Source: Eretmocerus hayati (taxonomy: Eukaryota; Arthropoda; Insecta; Hymenoptera; Aphelinidae). From it: 64,000 nucleotides of DNA. The notes beneath the pieces are model-generated. The model was given only the letters and a program-made list of their open reading frames with translations, did no database searches and was not told the origin of the DNA. The DNA is taken from NCBI GenBank assembly GCA_029851415.1, contig CM056744.1:102395338-102459337 (forward strand), written 5' to 3'. Positions 22,851 to 36,179 of this stretch are shown here, piece after piece. The position numbers and the translations under genes are program-made. Every line of letters begins with the position of its first letter. Within the stretch, counting starts at the first letter, position 1.

Positions 22851-22959
22851 ACACTTAAAATGGTAGGGAGACATAACTCCACGGAAAAAAAGATTGGTTA
22901 CAACAACAATTAACTTGGTTACGACCAACGAGAAAAGTTGGTTGGGATCTTTAAGACCT

Positions 22960-23090
22960 ATCCAGTTGAGTCCGTGTCTCCAACCATAACTCCCCGAGTA
23001 TTCTTTCTACCCGTGACCAAACTCCCTTAGAATTCTTTCCCCCGAGACAGAACTCCTCGGCTACTATTTTTCTCCCCAATCACAATTCTG
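22960..23090. repeat. degenerate ~33-bp tandem repeat
   Basis: Four or so units of the form RACCRAACTCCCYNGANTATTCTTTCNCCC run through this stretch, with considerable divergence. Confidence 0.5.
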
Positions 23091-24147
23091 TAAACTACTA
23101 TACATCTCGAAATGTGCATCCTACTGAAACGTTCTGCTATCGATTAAGAAACATCAATTTTTGTTGTTGCCACGTCTAATCACAGTCTCTGGATCACAAG
23201 AAGAGGTCATGTTCTGACGGCCACGGATTCGGCTACAAGTTTGGGAATTATCACCTTCTGACACCAAAAGATAATATGAGCCCTTATTATGGGCCCATGC
23301 GGGCAATGCTAATATCCAGAGGTGTTGCTTGAAAACGCTCGAGGGGACTCTGCGGCTCTGGATATTACCTTCTAGTGCTGGAAAAAGATGACTCTCACAG
23401 TTCCAGCCAAATTCTCGACGCACAGACCAACAATGAGTGCTTTCCTTCCTCATTCAATTCGCTTTAGTATTTTGAGTTTCTTGAGTAAAATATTACGAAA
23501 GTCACGGTCAAGCAGCTTTCTTTCGGCCAGAAGATAAGAAACAACCGTCTTCGAAATCTCAGATAACACGGCGGCTGGCTGTTTAATATTGTATTGAATC
23601 GTGATATTTATCCGTACAAAATGATACTAGTATACTATTAGTATTATATCATCCAGTGCGAAAGTGGCGATTTGTGAGGGGTCGCCTGCACGAGCCCTAA
23701 CAAGCCGTCATTTTCGCACATGATATATAATAATTTTCTCCCTAGATAGATTGGTCATGATTTGAAGCCCTGCATACCGATCTCAGCGGAAATCGGAAAG
23801 CTCAAGAATATCGGAAACTTTCAGAAATATGTTTGAAAGAGTAAACTCGAAATTAGAAAACGAATCAAACAAGATGAAGGATAAACAGCAGTTATATTTT
23901 GTAAAACTTTCAAAATCAAAAAATTACGTCTGCTGGAAGAAATCACTAGGGGAGTTTCGGTCGCGGGAGATTTCGACCGGGCAGATTTAGCTAAAGGAGA
24001 AATGGTCAGGCAGTTATGTCCAGGGAGTTACGGATGGGCGGGGCGGGGGGGGGGGTGGCAGTAATGATACCCAATCTTTATAACTTCAATAATAAAATTG
24101 GTAAAAGAAAACTTTTAAAAAACGCTTTTATTCACTTGACAACGAAC
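23091..24147. other. no gene seen
   Basis: No supported gene. A run of G at about 24042-24054 is a simple repeat. Confidence 0.4.
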
Positions 24148-24760
24148 AAAACCTGACTATCCAAGATATAACTTGGCACATCAAATAGTTAACTATGTTC
24201 GAAAGTATGATGACACTTAACTATAAGTATGATATATTTTAATGGTGAAAATGAAGAATGGTTGACACAACTTGCGATTTCGGTGTTCGCTTGCTAAAAA
24301 TTGACTTCCACTTCTTATCACAAAAACTAAAGGCGTGGGGCATCTTTATCCCAAGCAGTTGAGATTATATAATTGTTGTAATAAGGTTTCAAGAAACTTG
24401 GTAATATATTCTGGTCCAGGCACACAAGTTATCAAGCATCTTCATTTTCTCAACAAATATGATACCTCATGTGTATACCTCGAAAATAGTGAGCTATATA
24501 TGAAGGTTTTAACGAACTAATGAAATGAAACACTTGGTCTCGTAATGGTTTGTTTGGATATTTTTGCGCCCCACGCTTTCACTTTTCGTGACAAGGTGTA
24601 GAAGCTATTTTTTAGCAATCGAACACCGAAATCAAAAGTTGTGTCAACCATTTTTCATTTTCACCATTAAAATGTATCATATAGTTAACTGTCATCATAC
24701 TTTAGAAACATAGTTAACTATTTGATGTGCTCAGTTATATCTTGCATAGTTAGTTGTTTG
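24148..24760. mobile_element. foldback element with ~195-bp arms
   Basis: Left arm about 24148-24345 and right arm about 24566-24760 are imperfect reverse complements. Shared blocks include AAATAGTTAACTATGTT, TTTTAATGGTGAAAATGAA, TGGTTGACACAACTT, CGGTGTTCG and GCGTGGGGC. The unique centre is about 220 bp and has no coding capacity. It is a long-TIR non-autonomous transposon. Confidence 0.75.
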
Positions 24761-26030
24761 TTTATTTAATCATTTTTTTGTCAAAATCAACCCCCAGGCC
24801 TAATTATTACGAGCTACGAGTGATCAGAAATACGTGATTTTACCCGATCCGAGGCAACAAATCAAAACTGGCCTGAATACAGAAAGTTGGACAAAAGGCG
24901 TTTGCTCGTATATGCGCCAGACATTCAAATAGTTCGAATTATTCTGAAATTCAGATTTCCGCACGATACTTACTGTCCGTGCACTCCGATTCAGTCGTCA
25001 GACGTACTGATTTTGAATGATTGAAAGCAAGTACTCTCCGAACTTGTAAGAAAAAACCGAATTGCAACTTTGTTTCTCGGGTCATGAACCACCAAAAAAA
25101 AAAAACAAAAATTGGGTTGATGCATGCGTGCTCCATGTTCTCATATGGGCAATGAAGTACACGGCCGCGCTCGCGTGTCTGCATAGGATTCAAATACTCG
25201 CGCTCTTCGATCATTGACGTTTGACGTATTTATTTCTTAACGCATACCGCGTATACGCGTAAACATACTTCCTATCGACAAAATACGATCTTCCCAAAGC
25301 AGATGGCGCTAGCACCTTCTCAATGTGTGAGAGAGACACCAAAATCATGCCATCTCTCTCCCTCTCACGTTACAATTCGTGGAAATGTTTACGATCGCAC
25401 ATTGCTAACCATGTCGTCTACGATAAAGCCAGAATATTAGGCAACTTATACGCTGAGAAAAAAAATACACCGGGACACAAGCACAAAGTATTAAACCACA
25501 CACTTACGTTTACTTTACACACTCGTTTCAGCAATATTGTTTGGCCCTAACGCGTACGAGCAAACGACGTATATCTTGTGGGAGGAGCTAACAAAAAATT
25601 GTGCATCATGATTGGACAGAAATGACGAAATTGTATAGTGTCCCTATTTTAAAAAATTCACTAGTCGGGCAGCTGCCGAACTAGCAACTCGGTGAAGTGC
25701 AATAAAAGCGTTTAACAACCAAAAATACTTACTTATTGCAATGAGAACCCCTCAGTGGTCGGTTCCAAGTACCGCCACTTTACGCCCTGACAGTGGTCCG
25801 TAGAAACTTGAACGGAAGAAATCGGACCACTTTTAGTATCACAAGTCATAAGCAGCATCATAATTTTAATTGATAAATTGATACTACTTGAAAAATTGCC
25901 GAAAAGATTTTATGATATGTTCATGAGGGTAGCCCCTTAGCGCGGATGGGTCGAAAAGATTTTATAATTTGTTTATTCAGGTATAGCCCATTAGCGCAGA
26001 TTAGCCATCGGCGGCTGCGGCTCAATGCAA
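24761..26030. other. no gene seen
   Basis: No supported gene. 25577-25792 has some LTR-like marks (TGTGGGAGGAGC start, AATAAA at about 25701, CA end), but without a partner LTR or target duplication it is not called. Confidence 0.35.
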
Positions 26031-26150
26031 AATCTTTGCGTTTCTCTGTGACACGGGAGCGAGATCTTGCGTTTTTCCAGCAGCGCTTCTGCGACACACC
26101 CGCGTTTTTCTTGCCACATCGTGTCACAGAAAAACGCAAAAAACGATGCC
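26031..26150. repeat. hairpin with 20-bp arms
   Basis: TTTGCGTTTCTCTGTGACACG (about 26034) pairs with CGTGTCACAGAAAAACGCAAA (about 26124-26144). The intervening loop is about 70 nt and contains a second short inverted pair (GCGTTTTTCC/CGCGTTTTTC are direct rather than inverted). Confidence 0.55.
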
Positions 26151-29100
26151 AATATGGACAGCCCCTTATCTTTTTTGCTTGGAGTATTCCAGATGCAATT
26201 TTTTGTGTCTAACGCACTAATTACTAGCATATGCAAAGGAACTCGCCGAAGAGCTCTTGTGGAATAATCTCTACCAACCGAATAATTATTATTTGAAAGC
26301 TCAGTAAGGACTGTAAAGTGCATCCTTAAAGAGTGACTTAGCTTGAGACTCCGAAGATGAAAAAGTTTCATTATCAAATTTTTCAGAACTGAAAGCAATC
26401 TCGAGGATCTTATCATGAGAAATGAAACAATACTAAATACGTGGGAATCGGTTACAACGAATAATTTTGCTCGGCATCACTCCGGTCTGAAAAACGCTGA
26501 GGTTCTCTAGAGGCAATCCTAATGGTTTGTGTTAATGTATCTTCACATGACAAACAAGTTAAAAATGAGCAACAAGGCTAAATGGTAGAATTCAACCAAT
26601 ATTCCCCCATTATCGAAGGTTCGTTGATGTTCTTTACTGAACATGAAGTATAATGCCTCACAAGTGAGATCAAGTTTGCGACCAAATTCAAATTGGGGAG
26701 TGAATGAAAGCTTCAAATCCAAATCTATGCCGGTTACAATTTTAGAAAAGGGGCAAAGCTTCAATGTCCTCGGGAAATCATTTCAACATTACGGAATGAA
26801 CAAGTATGAGAATCAATCCCCTAACTTCTGTAAAATAATTATTATCATGTACGACATGTAAAATCTCACGTAGTTATTACTTGCGATTCGTGAGCTTCTC
26901 GGAAGGCAGACCGTTGTGGTATAGATAATTGATTAATAATCATAAAAAATCCGTATCGATCGATAGTGGGGAATGAAGTTCTCACGAGGAGTCCCCGATT
27001 AAACTACACTATCATAATTTTGGAGTCAGAATTGTACGTCCACCAAAGTATGCTTTCCTTGCTCATGATCAGATTTGACGTAGGAACCAAATCCGCAGCT
27101 CGGTCTACCCCCATATTTTTGTTTGGATCACAAAAAATTGTTTTTGTTTCTCTTAAAAAAGCATTTTTGGGATGCTTCCGAATTGATCGACTTGGTTGAG
27201 GTCTCTTTCGATGGAACAAGAACTTGTTAGGACTATATTTTCCTATATGTGAGTTCAAGTGTTCTAAGCTCTACAAGTACGGAAATAACTTTCCTTCATC
27301 CCCATAACCCAGCCCTAAATGTTTATATCCGATTACCAATATATTAGAGCCGATCAACTGTCGACACAAACTTACAATGAAAGACTGGGTATACGGTAAG
27401 TCTGCTTCATGTTCCCACGGTGCCTAATCTGCCTCGATTTAAGCTCTAGGATGTGCGTACTTACCCAACTTGACAGGAATTTTCTACATCCATTTAGGAT
27501 GACCTTTTCAGAGCAACTATATTGGTTCCCACAACCTGTGATTTTTTCTGTCAATTACTAAAAGCCATGCCAAACGAAAGTGTTGAAACCAATCTCGACC
27601 TACCTGTGTTGATTTTCTTTGAGTGTATCTTCATTCTAAGTGTTCACTGCAGAATTGCAAGATTGGAAGTCGACTTCTGTGGGTCTGACAGAATGCGAAA
27701 GGTGATTCTATATCAGAATGAACTATGAGAAATCATGGCTTGGCGAAAAGGCTATTTCGATCCCAAAATTTTGTGGTTTAGGGTTATGAATCAATCATTT
27801 GTACTTAGGTAAAGATACTTTTATTTAAAGTAATATGATTAAAAATATTACATAAAAATACATACATCTCATTCAGTACAAGAATAGTAATCTGGTACAA
27901 AATATGACCATCTAAATCAACTTCTTTTCAAATGAGGTCAATTTTGATGAGATTGCTCTCTACAAGTCGGCTTGTCAAATCTTTCATCTTTAACTGGTGA
28001 CTCACATCTTTAACTGGTGGTGAGTCCATCACCTACAAATTTGAACGAGTTTTCAGTTATCCGTCGTTAGAGAACCTCTTAAAATTTCTGGTATTCCCTG
28101 ATTTCAACGAAAGGCATACATCATAGAGGCAAGACTTCGTGATCAGAATAGTGAAATCATACACCACCAGGATTAGGAAACTCATCTTTGCGTTTACTTC
28201 GAGTGAGGAGAGATGATCATATATAAGGAGCTTCAACCACGGATCTCAAGCATAGTCACTCAAGTCAAGTCTCATGCAAGCTGTATGCAGCCACAAGCGT
28301 TTATGTATTACGACTAGAAGCGTCAAATCCAAGATATAAGAAATATCCCTATCTTTTATCACTTTGAAAGGCACCAAGCTAATAAAGTGATTTGAGCTGA
28401 CCCCAGTGATCCTAATATTCCGCAAAGATTCTGTGAAGCGATTCCTAAAAGAGACTATCTTAACACGCATAGAATGAGTAACAAATACTGGTAGCTTACA
28501 GAAGACAACATTCTTGAAAAAGAGTTGAGAAAAAGATCAAAGCATGAGCGTAAAACGGTGATTCGATACGAAGAATTAAGGGCGCGAAGAATACCGTAAT
28601 TCTACATAAGAGAAGTGTGTACAGACACGTATGCCTCGAAACGGCTACCGTGTAATTATGTTCATTTGTCCACGTGTAAACAGCTGTAACTAGCATGTTT
28701 CTAATTAGCATCGAATAGATCTCAAGGCCGCCAATGAGGCATCATAACTATTTCAGGTTTTCAACAACTAATTGGGAACTTTTCCTGACTAACTCTTCGG
28801 AGCTAAACGGTTCCCCCATTGACAATGGCAAACTAGGAGTGGGGGGAGCCTATCCTATCTGAACTCAATGCTACACGCATACACCTTCTTTTACGGACCG
28901 AAAATTTAGCCTCATGTAATCTCTACAGTTGAGCGCACGAATGAGAGTGCGATGGAATGAGTGGTACGCGTACCCATGGGTGTGAGTGAGATACACTATA
29001 TGCGTGAGGCGCACGCACGCACTTCTCAGCTGCGCCGCAAGCCATGCGTTCAGCTTAGAGTGTAGATGTATATGTCATATAGACGTCATATTAATATGAG

Positions 29101-30389
29101 CACCTTTTATTCAAACATACAGCACATTCTTCATCGATCCGCATTGTTTAATAAACCACTCTCTCATTTTTTGCGCACGGCTTACTTGCATACACACACT
29201 TACTCAAAACAAAAGCAAGTCTTATACTTTAAAATCGATTGATTGTAATATCGCAATGTTATAAATAGAGAACATGAAACGGCCGCCAGAGTTAGTTGAG
29301 ATTGGGACTCCGAATAAAGAGCATCTGACGAGCAACTGATAAGAACGTGTCATCTTACTCCTACTGTTCCTCTTTGCCCCAGTGAACCGATCACACATAT
29401 ATATATAGCCCGATTCTGTACCAAGCCACAGCATAGCCTGTATAGTTCTACCCTTGCTTTTCTATAGTATTGCCGTTCAATATCGTGAGGGCACCACAAG
29501 ATGCGATGCAGTTGGAACTCTTTGAAGCAATTCGTAACGACCGCTACATCTTCATTCAAGACGAAGGACTACAAGTAATTCACGTTTGGGGCATAGTGGT
29601 CATATCACCCAACATGAACACTTGGAGGTGCCTAGTGTGCGTTAGAAGGATTGACAACTTTGGATTGTGACGAGGATGGTGGATCCATCATTTACATCTA
29701 GTGGGTCTGGCCACTACAATTCCAAATATGATGTGTCCAGAATGCCATACTGTATCATTCCATTATCTGAGATAACACAGATGTCAAACATGGGTCGAAG
29801 TATATTCGGCACACAGAAACGAAGTAATGATGGGGATCGTATTTGAATCATTGCTGGGAAGAGCTGAGAAGTGAGTATTATGAAATATTGGGAAGACGGG
29901 AACAGTAGTTGGGACTCTCCGAGTTTCAACTACTGTACAGCGTGAAGCAGAGGTGGAAGAAGACAGGAAAGCCGCTCGCGTTGTAGATGAGCCTTCTATT
30001 TGCTCCAGGGCTCCTGATATTCTATGCCACTGAATTTTTTATTTTCTATGATTTTTTATAATATCAGGTACTTATTATTGACCTTATCAATAAGATTATA
30101 GGTCGATGACATCTGCAAGGAGACTCCTCACCATCGAGAAAGAGGCTCTGGGAATATTACCCCGGCGCCGAGCATACGTCGTTATAGACGACGAGAAGGA
30201 GGAGTTTGATACGCTTCATTAACCAGCTCAGCTACCGAACTCGCCAAGCCCACCACCTCCACTACCTTCAATAGCAGCAGAGGTCGTAGAGAGGTCGTGG
30301 GGACACCTCCCCAGTATTTCATAGAGAGTGGGTGGACGTCAGCCGCTTAGATTATCATAACCCGCCATCGAGTTCAATATTGATAGTTA
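26151..30389. other. no supported gene
   Basis: About 4.2 kb without a recognisable gene. Two short open stretches in the plus direction near 29937-30030 (QREAEVEEDRKAARVV) and 30113-30220 (ALGILPRRRAYVVIDDEKEE) have protein-like composition and could be exon remnants, but no family or splice pattern was recognised. A small direct repeat (CATCTTTAACTGGTG) lies at about 27988-28020. Confidence 0.4.
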
Positions 30390-32560
30390 CCCAGACAGCA
30401 CTGAAAGGTTTTCATGAAACCTTTCACGGGAAGCTTTCAATGGAAGCTTTCCAACAGGTTTCTGAAAGCTTTGATATGGTTTTCTCCTGTGCTTTCATGG
30501 AAAGAATACCATGAAACCTTTCTGGAACCTTTCAGAAGCCTTTCAGTGCAAGGACCATCAGAATTTTTTATATCTTTGCAGAGAAACTTCGATGAAAGCT
30601 TTCAGAAAGGTTTCCTGAAACCTTTCCGAAACTTTTTCGTGCCAAATGTCTGAAAACTTTTCGAAAAACTCTCTGAAGCCTTTCAAAAGCCTTTCGGTGA
30701 AAGTTTCGACCGGACTCTTAGATCCTTTTGGAGAAAATTTTGATGGAAGCTTCCAGAAAGCTCTCAAGAGTCTTTCAGCGCGAGGACCATCAGAATTTCT
30801 AGATCATTGCAGAGAAATTTCCGATGAAGCTTTCAGAAAGGTTTCAGGAAACCTTTCCGAAACTTTTCCGTGCCAAGTGTCCGAAAACTTTCCGAAAAAC
30901 TTTCTGGAGCCTTTCAAAAGTCTTTCGGTGAAAGTTTCGACCGGACTCTTAGATCCTTTTGGAGGAAATTTTGATGAAAGCTTCCAGAAAGCTCTCAAGA
31001 GTCTTTCAGCTCGAGGACCATCAGAATTTCTAGATCTTTGCAGAGAAATTTCCGATGAAGCTTTCAGAAAGGTTTCAGGAAACCTTTCCGGATCTTTTCC
31101 GTGCCAAGTGTCGGAAAACTTTTCGAAAAACTCTCTGAAGCCTTCCAGAAGCCTTTCGCTGAAAATCCCGATGAAACTTTTAGATCCTTTGAGGGAAAAT
31201 TTTGATGGAAAGCTTTCAGAAAGCTTTCAGGAGTCTTTCAGCGCAAGGATCATCAGAAATTTTTATATCTTTGCAGCGAAACTTTCGATGAAAGCTTCCA
31301 GAAAGGTTTCCTAAAACCTTTCCGAAACTATCCCGTGCCAAGTGTCCGAAAACTTTTCGAAAAACTTTCTGAAGCCTTTCAGAACCCTTTCGGTGAAAGT
31401 TGCGATGGAACTCCTAGATCCTTCGAGGGGAAATTTTGATGGAAGCTTTCGGAAAGATTTCAGGAGCCTTTCAGCGCAAGGGCCATCAGAATTTCTAGAT
31501 CTTTGCAGAGAAATTTCCGATGAAGCTTTCAGAAAGGTTTCAGGAAACCTTTCCGGATCTTTTCCGTGCCAAGTGTCCGAAAACTTTTCGAAAAACTCTC
31601 TGAAGCCTTCCAGAAGCCTTTCGCTGAAAACCCCGATGAAACTTTTAGATCCTTTGAGGGAAAATTTTGATGGAAAGCTTTCAGAAAGCTTTTAGGAGTC
31701 TTTCAGCGCAAGGACCATCAGAAATTTTTATATCTTTGCAGCGAAACTTTCGATGAAAGCTTCCAGAAAGGTTTCCTAAAACCTTTCCGAAACTCTCCCG
31801 TGCCAAGTGTCCGAAAACTTTTCGAAAAACTTTCTGAAGCCTTTCAGAACCCTTTCGGTGAAAGTTGCGATGGAACTCCTAGATCCTTCGAGGGGAAATT
31901 TTGATGGAAGCTCTCGGAAAGATTTCAGGAGCCTTTCAGCGCAAGGGCCATCAGAATTTCCATATCTTTGCAGAGAATTTTCGATGAAAGCTTTCAGAAA
32001 GGTTTCCCGGAACCTTTCCGAAACTTTTTCGTGCCAAGTGTTCGAAAACTTTTCGAAAAACTTTCTGAAACCTTACAGAATCCTTTCGGGTAAGTTCCAA
32101 TGGAATTAGACCCTTACAGGGGAAATTTCGATTAAAGCTTCCAGAAAGCTTTCAAAACCCTTTCAGTGCAAGGACTGTCAAAATTTCCACATACTTGCAG
32201 TAAATCTTTCGATGGAGGCTTTCAGAAAGGTCTCCCGAGAACCTTCACGAAACTCTGCCCTGCCAAGTGTCCGAAAACTTTTCGAAAAACTCTCTGAAAC
32301 CTTCCAGAAGCCTGTCGGTGAGAGTTAAAATGAAATTTTCTCGTCTGTACAGGGAGAATTTCGATGAAAGCTGTCAGAACGCTTCCGAAAATGTTCCACA
32401 AAACTTTGCCCTGCCTAATGTTATCCGAGAACTTTCCGAAAAACTTTCTGAAACTTTTCAGAAGCCTTTCGGTGAAAGTTCCAATGGAACTTCCAAACGC
32501 TTACAGAACAAATTTCGGTAAAAGCGTCCCGAAACGTTCGGGCAACTTTTTATGCGAACC
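30390..32560. repeat. satellite array, ~231-bp unit, 8-9 copies
   Basis: The marker GTGCCAAGTGTCCGAAAACTT recurs near 30638, 30868, 31100, 31335, 31566, 31800, 32032 and 32263, giving a unit of about 231-234 bp. Within each unit short palindromic motifs recur (GAAAGCTTTC, GAAAGGTTTC, CTTTCAGAAGCCTTTC). Similarity decays toward both ends. Long open frames (30646-31314, 31342-31695, 31807-32109) follow from the repeat lacking stops in one frame. They have no start-site or domain support, and I regard the array as a satellite and not a gene. Confidence 0.85.
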
Positions 32561-35500
32561 TTGCATTGCCAAGTCCAGATCACGCATGCTCGTTATTTTT
32601 ACCAGGGCCATCCTCGCGACCGTGCATGCGACAGTCGACATCAGGCAGTGTGTATGGGGTTAAGTCTGGTAATGTTTGGGGAAGTCGGCCATCTTGATGG
32701 TTTGTTGACTATCCCCAGTTCCCTCGTGCAAGAGTGAATTTCGCATTAATCATTGAGTTCGAAGTCAATTCTGCAAATCATCGAGTGTTGAGAGTGTCGG
32801 TTCTTTTGATTGAAGCCTGCTTCCCGATTCGTAATGGAAATCTATTTGTGCAAATCGAGAACATTCTTGTGTATTTTACATGTCTTCTGATTTTTCTGTT
32901 ACTCACTTCCTGGTGGAGTGTCCTCATCGCGGTGAGAAAAAAATAACCTCTGAACTCTGTTTTCTCCATAGAATTATAGAAGTAGTTTCCTCGATAAATT
33001 TGTAGAGCTGTGGGATTTGCGGATCAGATGAGTATATCTCAATCTACTAATCTTGTTAAGTCTCAAGTCTTGAGGAAAGAGCAAGACCCTTTGTGTTAAA
33101 GAGAACATATATTCTTAGGGAAATTGGTGCCGGCATATGTATTTCAGATGAACTCTACCACTCGTGATGTAGTGCAATTATTTACCTTGTCATACACAAT
33201 ATTTACAAAGCTTCCTGGAGTCGTCAGTGATGGTTGCAGGATTCTGTGGAGGTAAGTCTTATAGTACACTTTTCCTATTCAACACAGCTGATAAGCGTAG
33301 ACTTTGATTCCGTTCTTGGATGCTTTGTTATCATCATCGAATGAACGACAGTGCTTTTCACGAATTGTCATTGCAGAATATTCTCAAGTCTTTCATCACA
33401 GCACAAACTCACAGTAGTCAAGATCAATCGATCTTGACTACTGTGATCTTGTGCAATACCCATTAACTCAGGCTGTATTCAAAGTCTTTCCTTGATGAAT
33501 TTATTGGCTAACCGACCCTATATAAAAACAGTGAAAATATCAAAGACTGTTAGGAAGCTTGGAGGAGTTCCGCTACCAAACTGGAGCCACAATAAGAAGT
33601 ATCCTTTCCATATGTTAGGTCAGTTATTTTGAAGATACAATTCTTTGGGAAGAAATGAAGTCAAGTTTGGGGATTATGCTTCTGTGTTTTGGGCTTTCTT
33701 ACGCCATGAACAGTCAACATATCCGAGAAGATACTCTCAAGAAGAATTAAATATGTAAAAATTCCTCATTGAGCCAAATCTATATGACACTTTGCCGTAA
33801 AATCTGAACTAGTTCCTTACCCCAATTTTGAAGTCTAATCCAGTTAGGATATACAACCTATTCAACGTCAATTCTCGATTTTGCTCCCTCGGAGCTAATC
33901 TTATCAAATCCGTTATAAGGAAAGTTAATATTATAACTAAATGGTTCAACAACAATAACTACTCAAGCTACTATAAGGGGAGTGAACAGATTCTAACTAC
34001 GCTAGGAATGATTTTTCACCATATCCCATTTTCATTCAAGAAGGGGAATACTAAAAAGTATCCAGTTTTTTTACCCAGTCCCCACAATTAGAAGAATGAA
34101 TTGGGTCTGAATTTCAGGTGAACACAACAGATGTACAATACATTGTCAGTTTGACCAACATGGCTGCTTTTTGGCTGTGAACAAAATCAGTTAGTATCCG
34201 CCAGCTCTTTTCTCAGATTTGCCATGAGCGGATACTTCTAACTTTGAGATAATTTTAGTTCTGGTTCTAGAAGAAAATGCATTGGATCTCTTAATCTTTC
34301 AACTTACACGTCATATCCCTCGATAATCAAGTAATATTCTTTATTTATTTCCCTCTTACACCCGACTCGATGTGAAATAAATCTTTTAAACTCACAAATC
34401 ATATCCCTCGATAATCAATGCAAGTTTATCTTATTTATTCTTCTCTCAAACCCGACTCAAATTAATTAATATCGCGTTTTATGTTTAGGGTCATGGGTAT
34501 TCCAGATTCGGATTGATGCTGCTTGTGGTGTGACTCGTTCTCACACCCTACCAAGGTCTCGCTTGACCAGGAGATGCCGAGTATCCTCCCGGATGTTATC
34601 GCGCCCCGACGCCCTGCCTAAGAATTATCGGGTCCAAATCTTGTTCCGCAAGTTTTTTTAGTTCAGTTGTGTACTTAACCTATCTGTATTTCTTAATTTT
34701 CTTTAATTATGTCAAGTTCGCGGAATTGATTTTTTTGTACTTTTATAAATCAAATTAAAGTAGTTACATTCTATTTTTATTTCGGGCCCAAGATGCTTAT
34801 TATGTCAATTTTCTAAGAGACGTAACGAGACTCATAGCAAAAATGCAGAACCACAATCAAAAGTGCGACGTACGCTGGACGTACGTCGGGATGCTGAAAA
34901 TATCATGATGTTTCTAGGGCCAGGTTTCTCTCCAAATTTTCCTACAAGGTTTTTGGGGAGTTTCCTTGAGCTCGCGGATTTGTAATCCGGATAAATGCGA
35001 GACATAGAACCACCTTCTCAATTCACTCACCATTGAATCATTTTACATATAAGGATGAATTATATGGAGAAGCATGTCATTGATTTTGGAATTGACAGGA
35101 TTCTCTATTTAACAGAAGGAGCGTTTGAATTCAAATCAAATCCAATAATTGAGGAAATAATAATGAGGAAGGGATGTCGTGAAGTCTGATTCACGAGAAT
35201 TGGATGAACTACAGAACTACATTCAAAAGTGAAGATAATACATTTATCTTGGAGTGGGGTGGGAATGAGCTATTCAAGAATGTAAGCTCTAGTGGTAGAA
35301 CATGAAGATTGATTTCGACTAGTATTTTGGGTCGATTGGAAAAGGAGTTGAGGAACATGTAAAAGTTTGACTTGTTCATAAGACGATACGAAAGGAAGTG
35401 AGAAAATCGGATTATCTTAGGTTTCTGTATGATCAGAAGCACGTTGACTTATTCCAACTCATCCGAAAGCTGCCTTCGGTGAGTAATATATTTAGTCAAA

Positions 35501-36179
35501 ATGGCCTTGAGCGCGACGGTGTTCTACCAATTTAGCCATAAACTTATGACTTGAGAATCGGAGATAATGGAGTCCAGGAGTTGATGAGCGGTTCATACTT
35601 GAATCCGAGGACCGCCGCAACATGTCTGGGTCTGCTTGGATAAATGTGACTGAATGAATTTGTTTCCCACAAAAATCGTCAACGGTATCCCCTTTTGTAG
35701 TTCCGCACGGCTATCTACCATAATTCATATCCGTGAGCAGCGAGTTGCATGAGAAGCGTGAACTTGATCACAACACGTATACGGTTGGAAATGTTTAGAG
35801 AGTTTCAAAACTGCGATAATCATTATAGTTCATCATTCCTATATTTTAGATGAAGAACCTCTCGTCATACAACTGCTCGTTTTCAGTACCCGCGGACTAA
35901 CGTAATGGTCGGATCATTTTTATCAATTTTATCCATGCAGCAAATTTTTTCCACATAATGTGTATTTGTAGATTCTCTGCCTTGGATTTCCTTGGTTCCT
36001 TTAGACTATGCGTATAGAGAATGATTGTCAGTAAAATAAATTTCAGCAGTTATCAAACTTGGATGTGTTCCTCGAGATGGATTATTTTCCTACAGTGTGG
36101 GATTAATTGAATCTGAAAAATATTCCTTGAATAAATCTCCCGAGATGACTCATTTTTCCTATAATGTCATCCACTAGCA
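32561..36179. other. no supported gene; minor repeats
   Basis: No gene recognised. A 54-nt hairpin is listed separately at 33401-33454. At about 34300-34470 a unit of about 95 bp containing TCATATCCCTCGATAATCAA and ACCCGACTC is present twice in tandem. A pol III A-box-like sequence (TGGCTAAATTGG, minus, about 35540-35529) lacks a B box. Confidence 0.45.
33401..33454. repeat. perfect hairpin, 17-bp stem plus extension
   Basis: TCACAGTAGTCAAGATC (33409-33425) and its exact reverse complement (33430-33446) are separated by only AATC. After a 2-nt mismatch on each side the pairing resumes with GCACAA/TTGTGC (33401-33406 with 33449-33454). Confidence 0.85.

Noticed and set aside
25577..25792. Possible solo LTR (TGTGGGAGG...CCTGACA with AATAAA)
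   Set aside because: No target duplication and no second copy in the window.
26033..26146. CRISPR-like or ncRNA gene
   Set aside because: Only a single inverted pair; no array and no conserved RNA fold recognised.
30646..32109. Repeat-encoded proteins as genes
   Set aside because: A satellite with palindromic subunits explains the open frames; no start context or domain.
35529..35545. tRNA-like A box on the minus strand
   Set aside because: No B box and no cloverleaf possible nearby.
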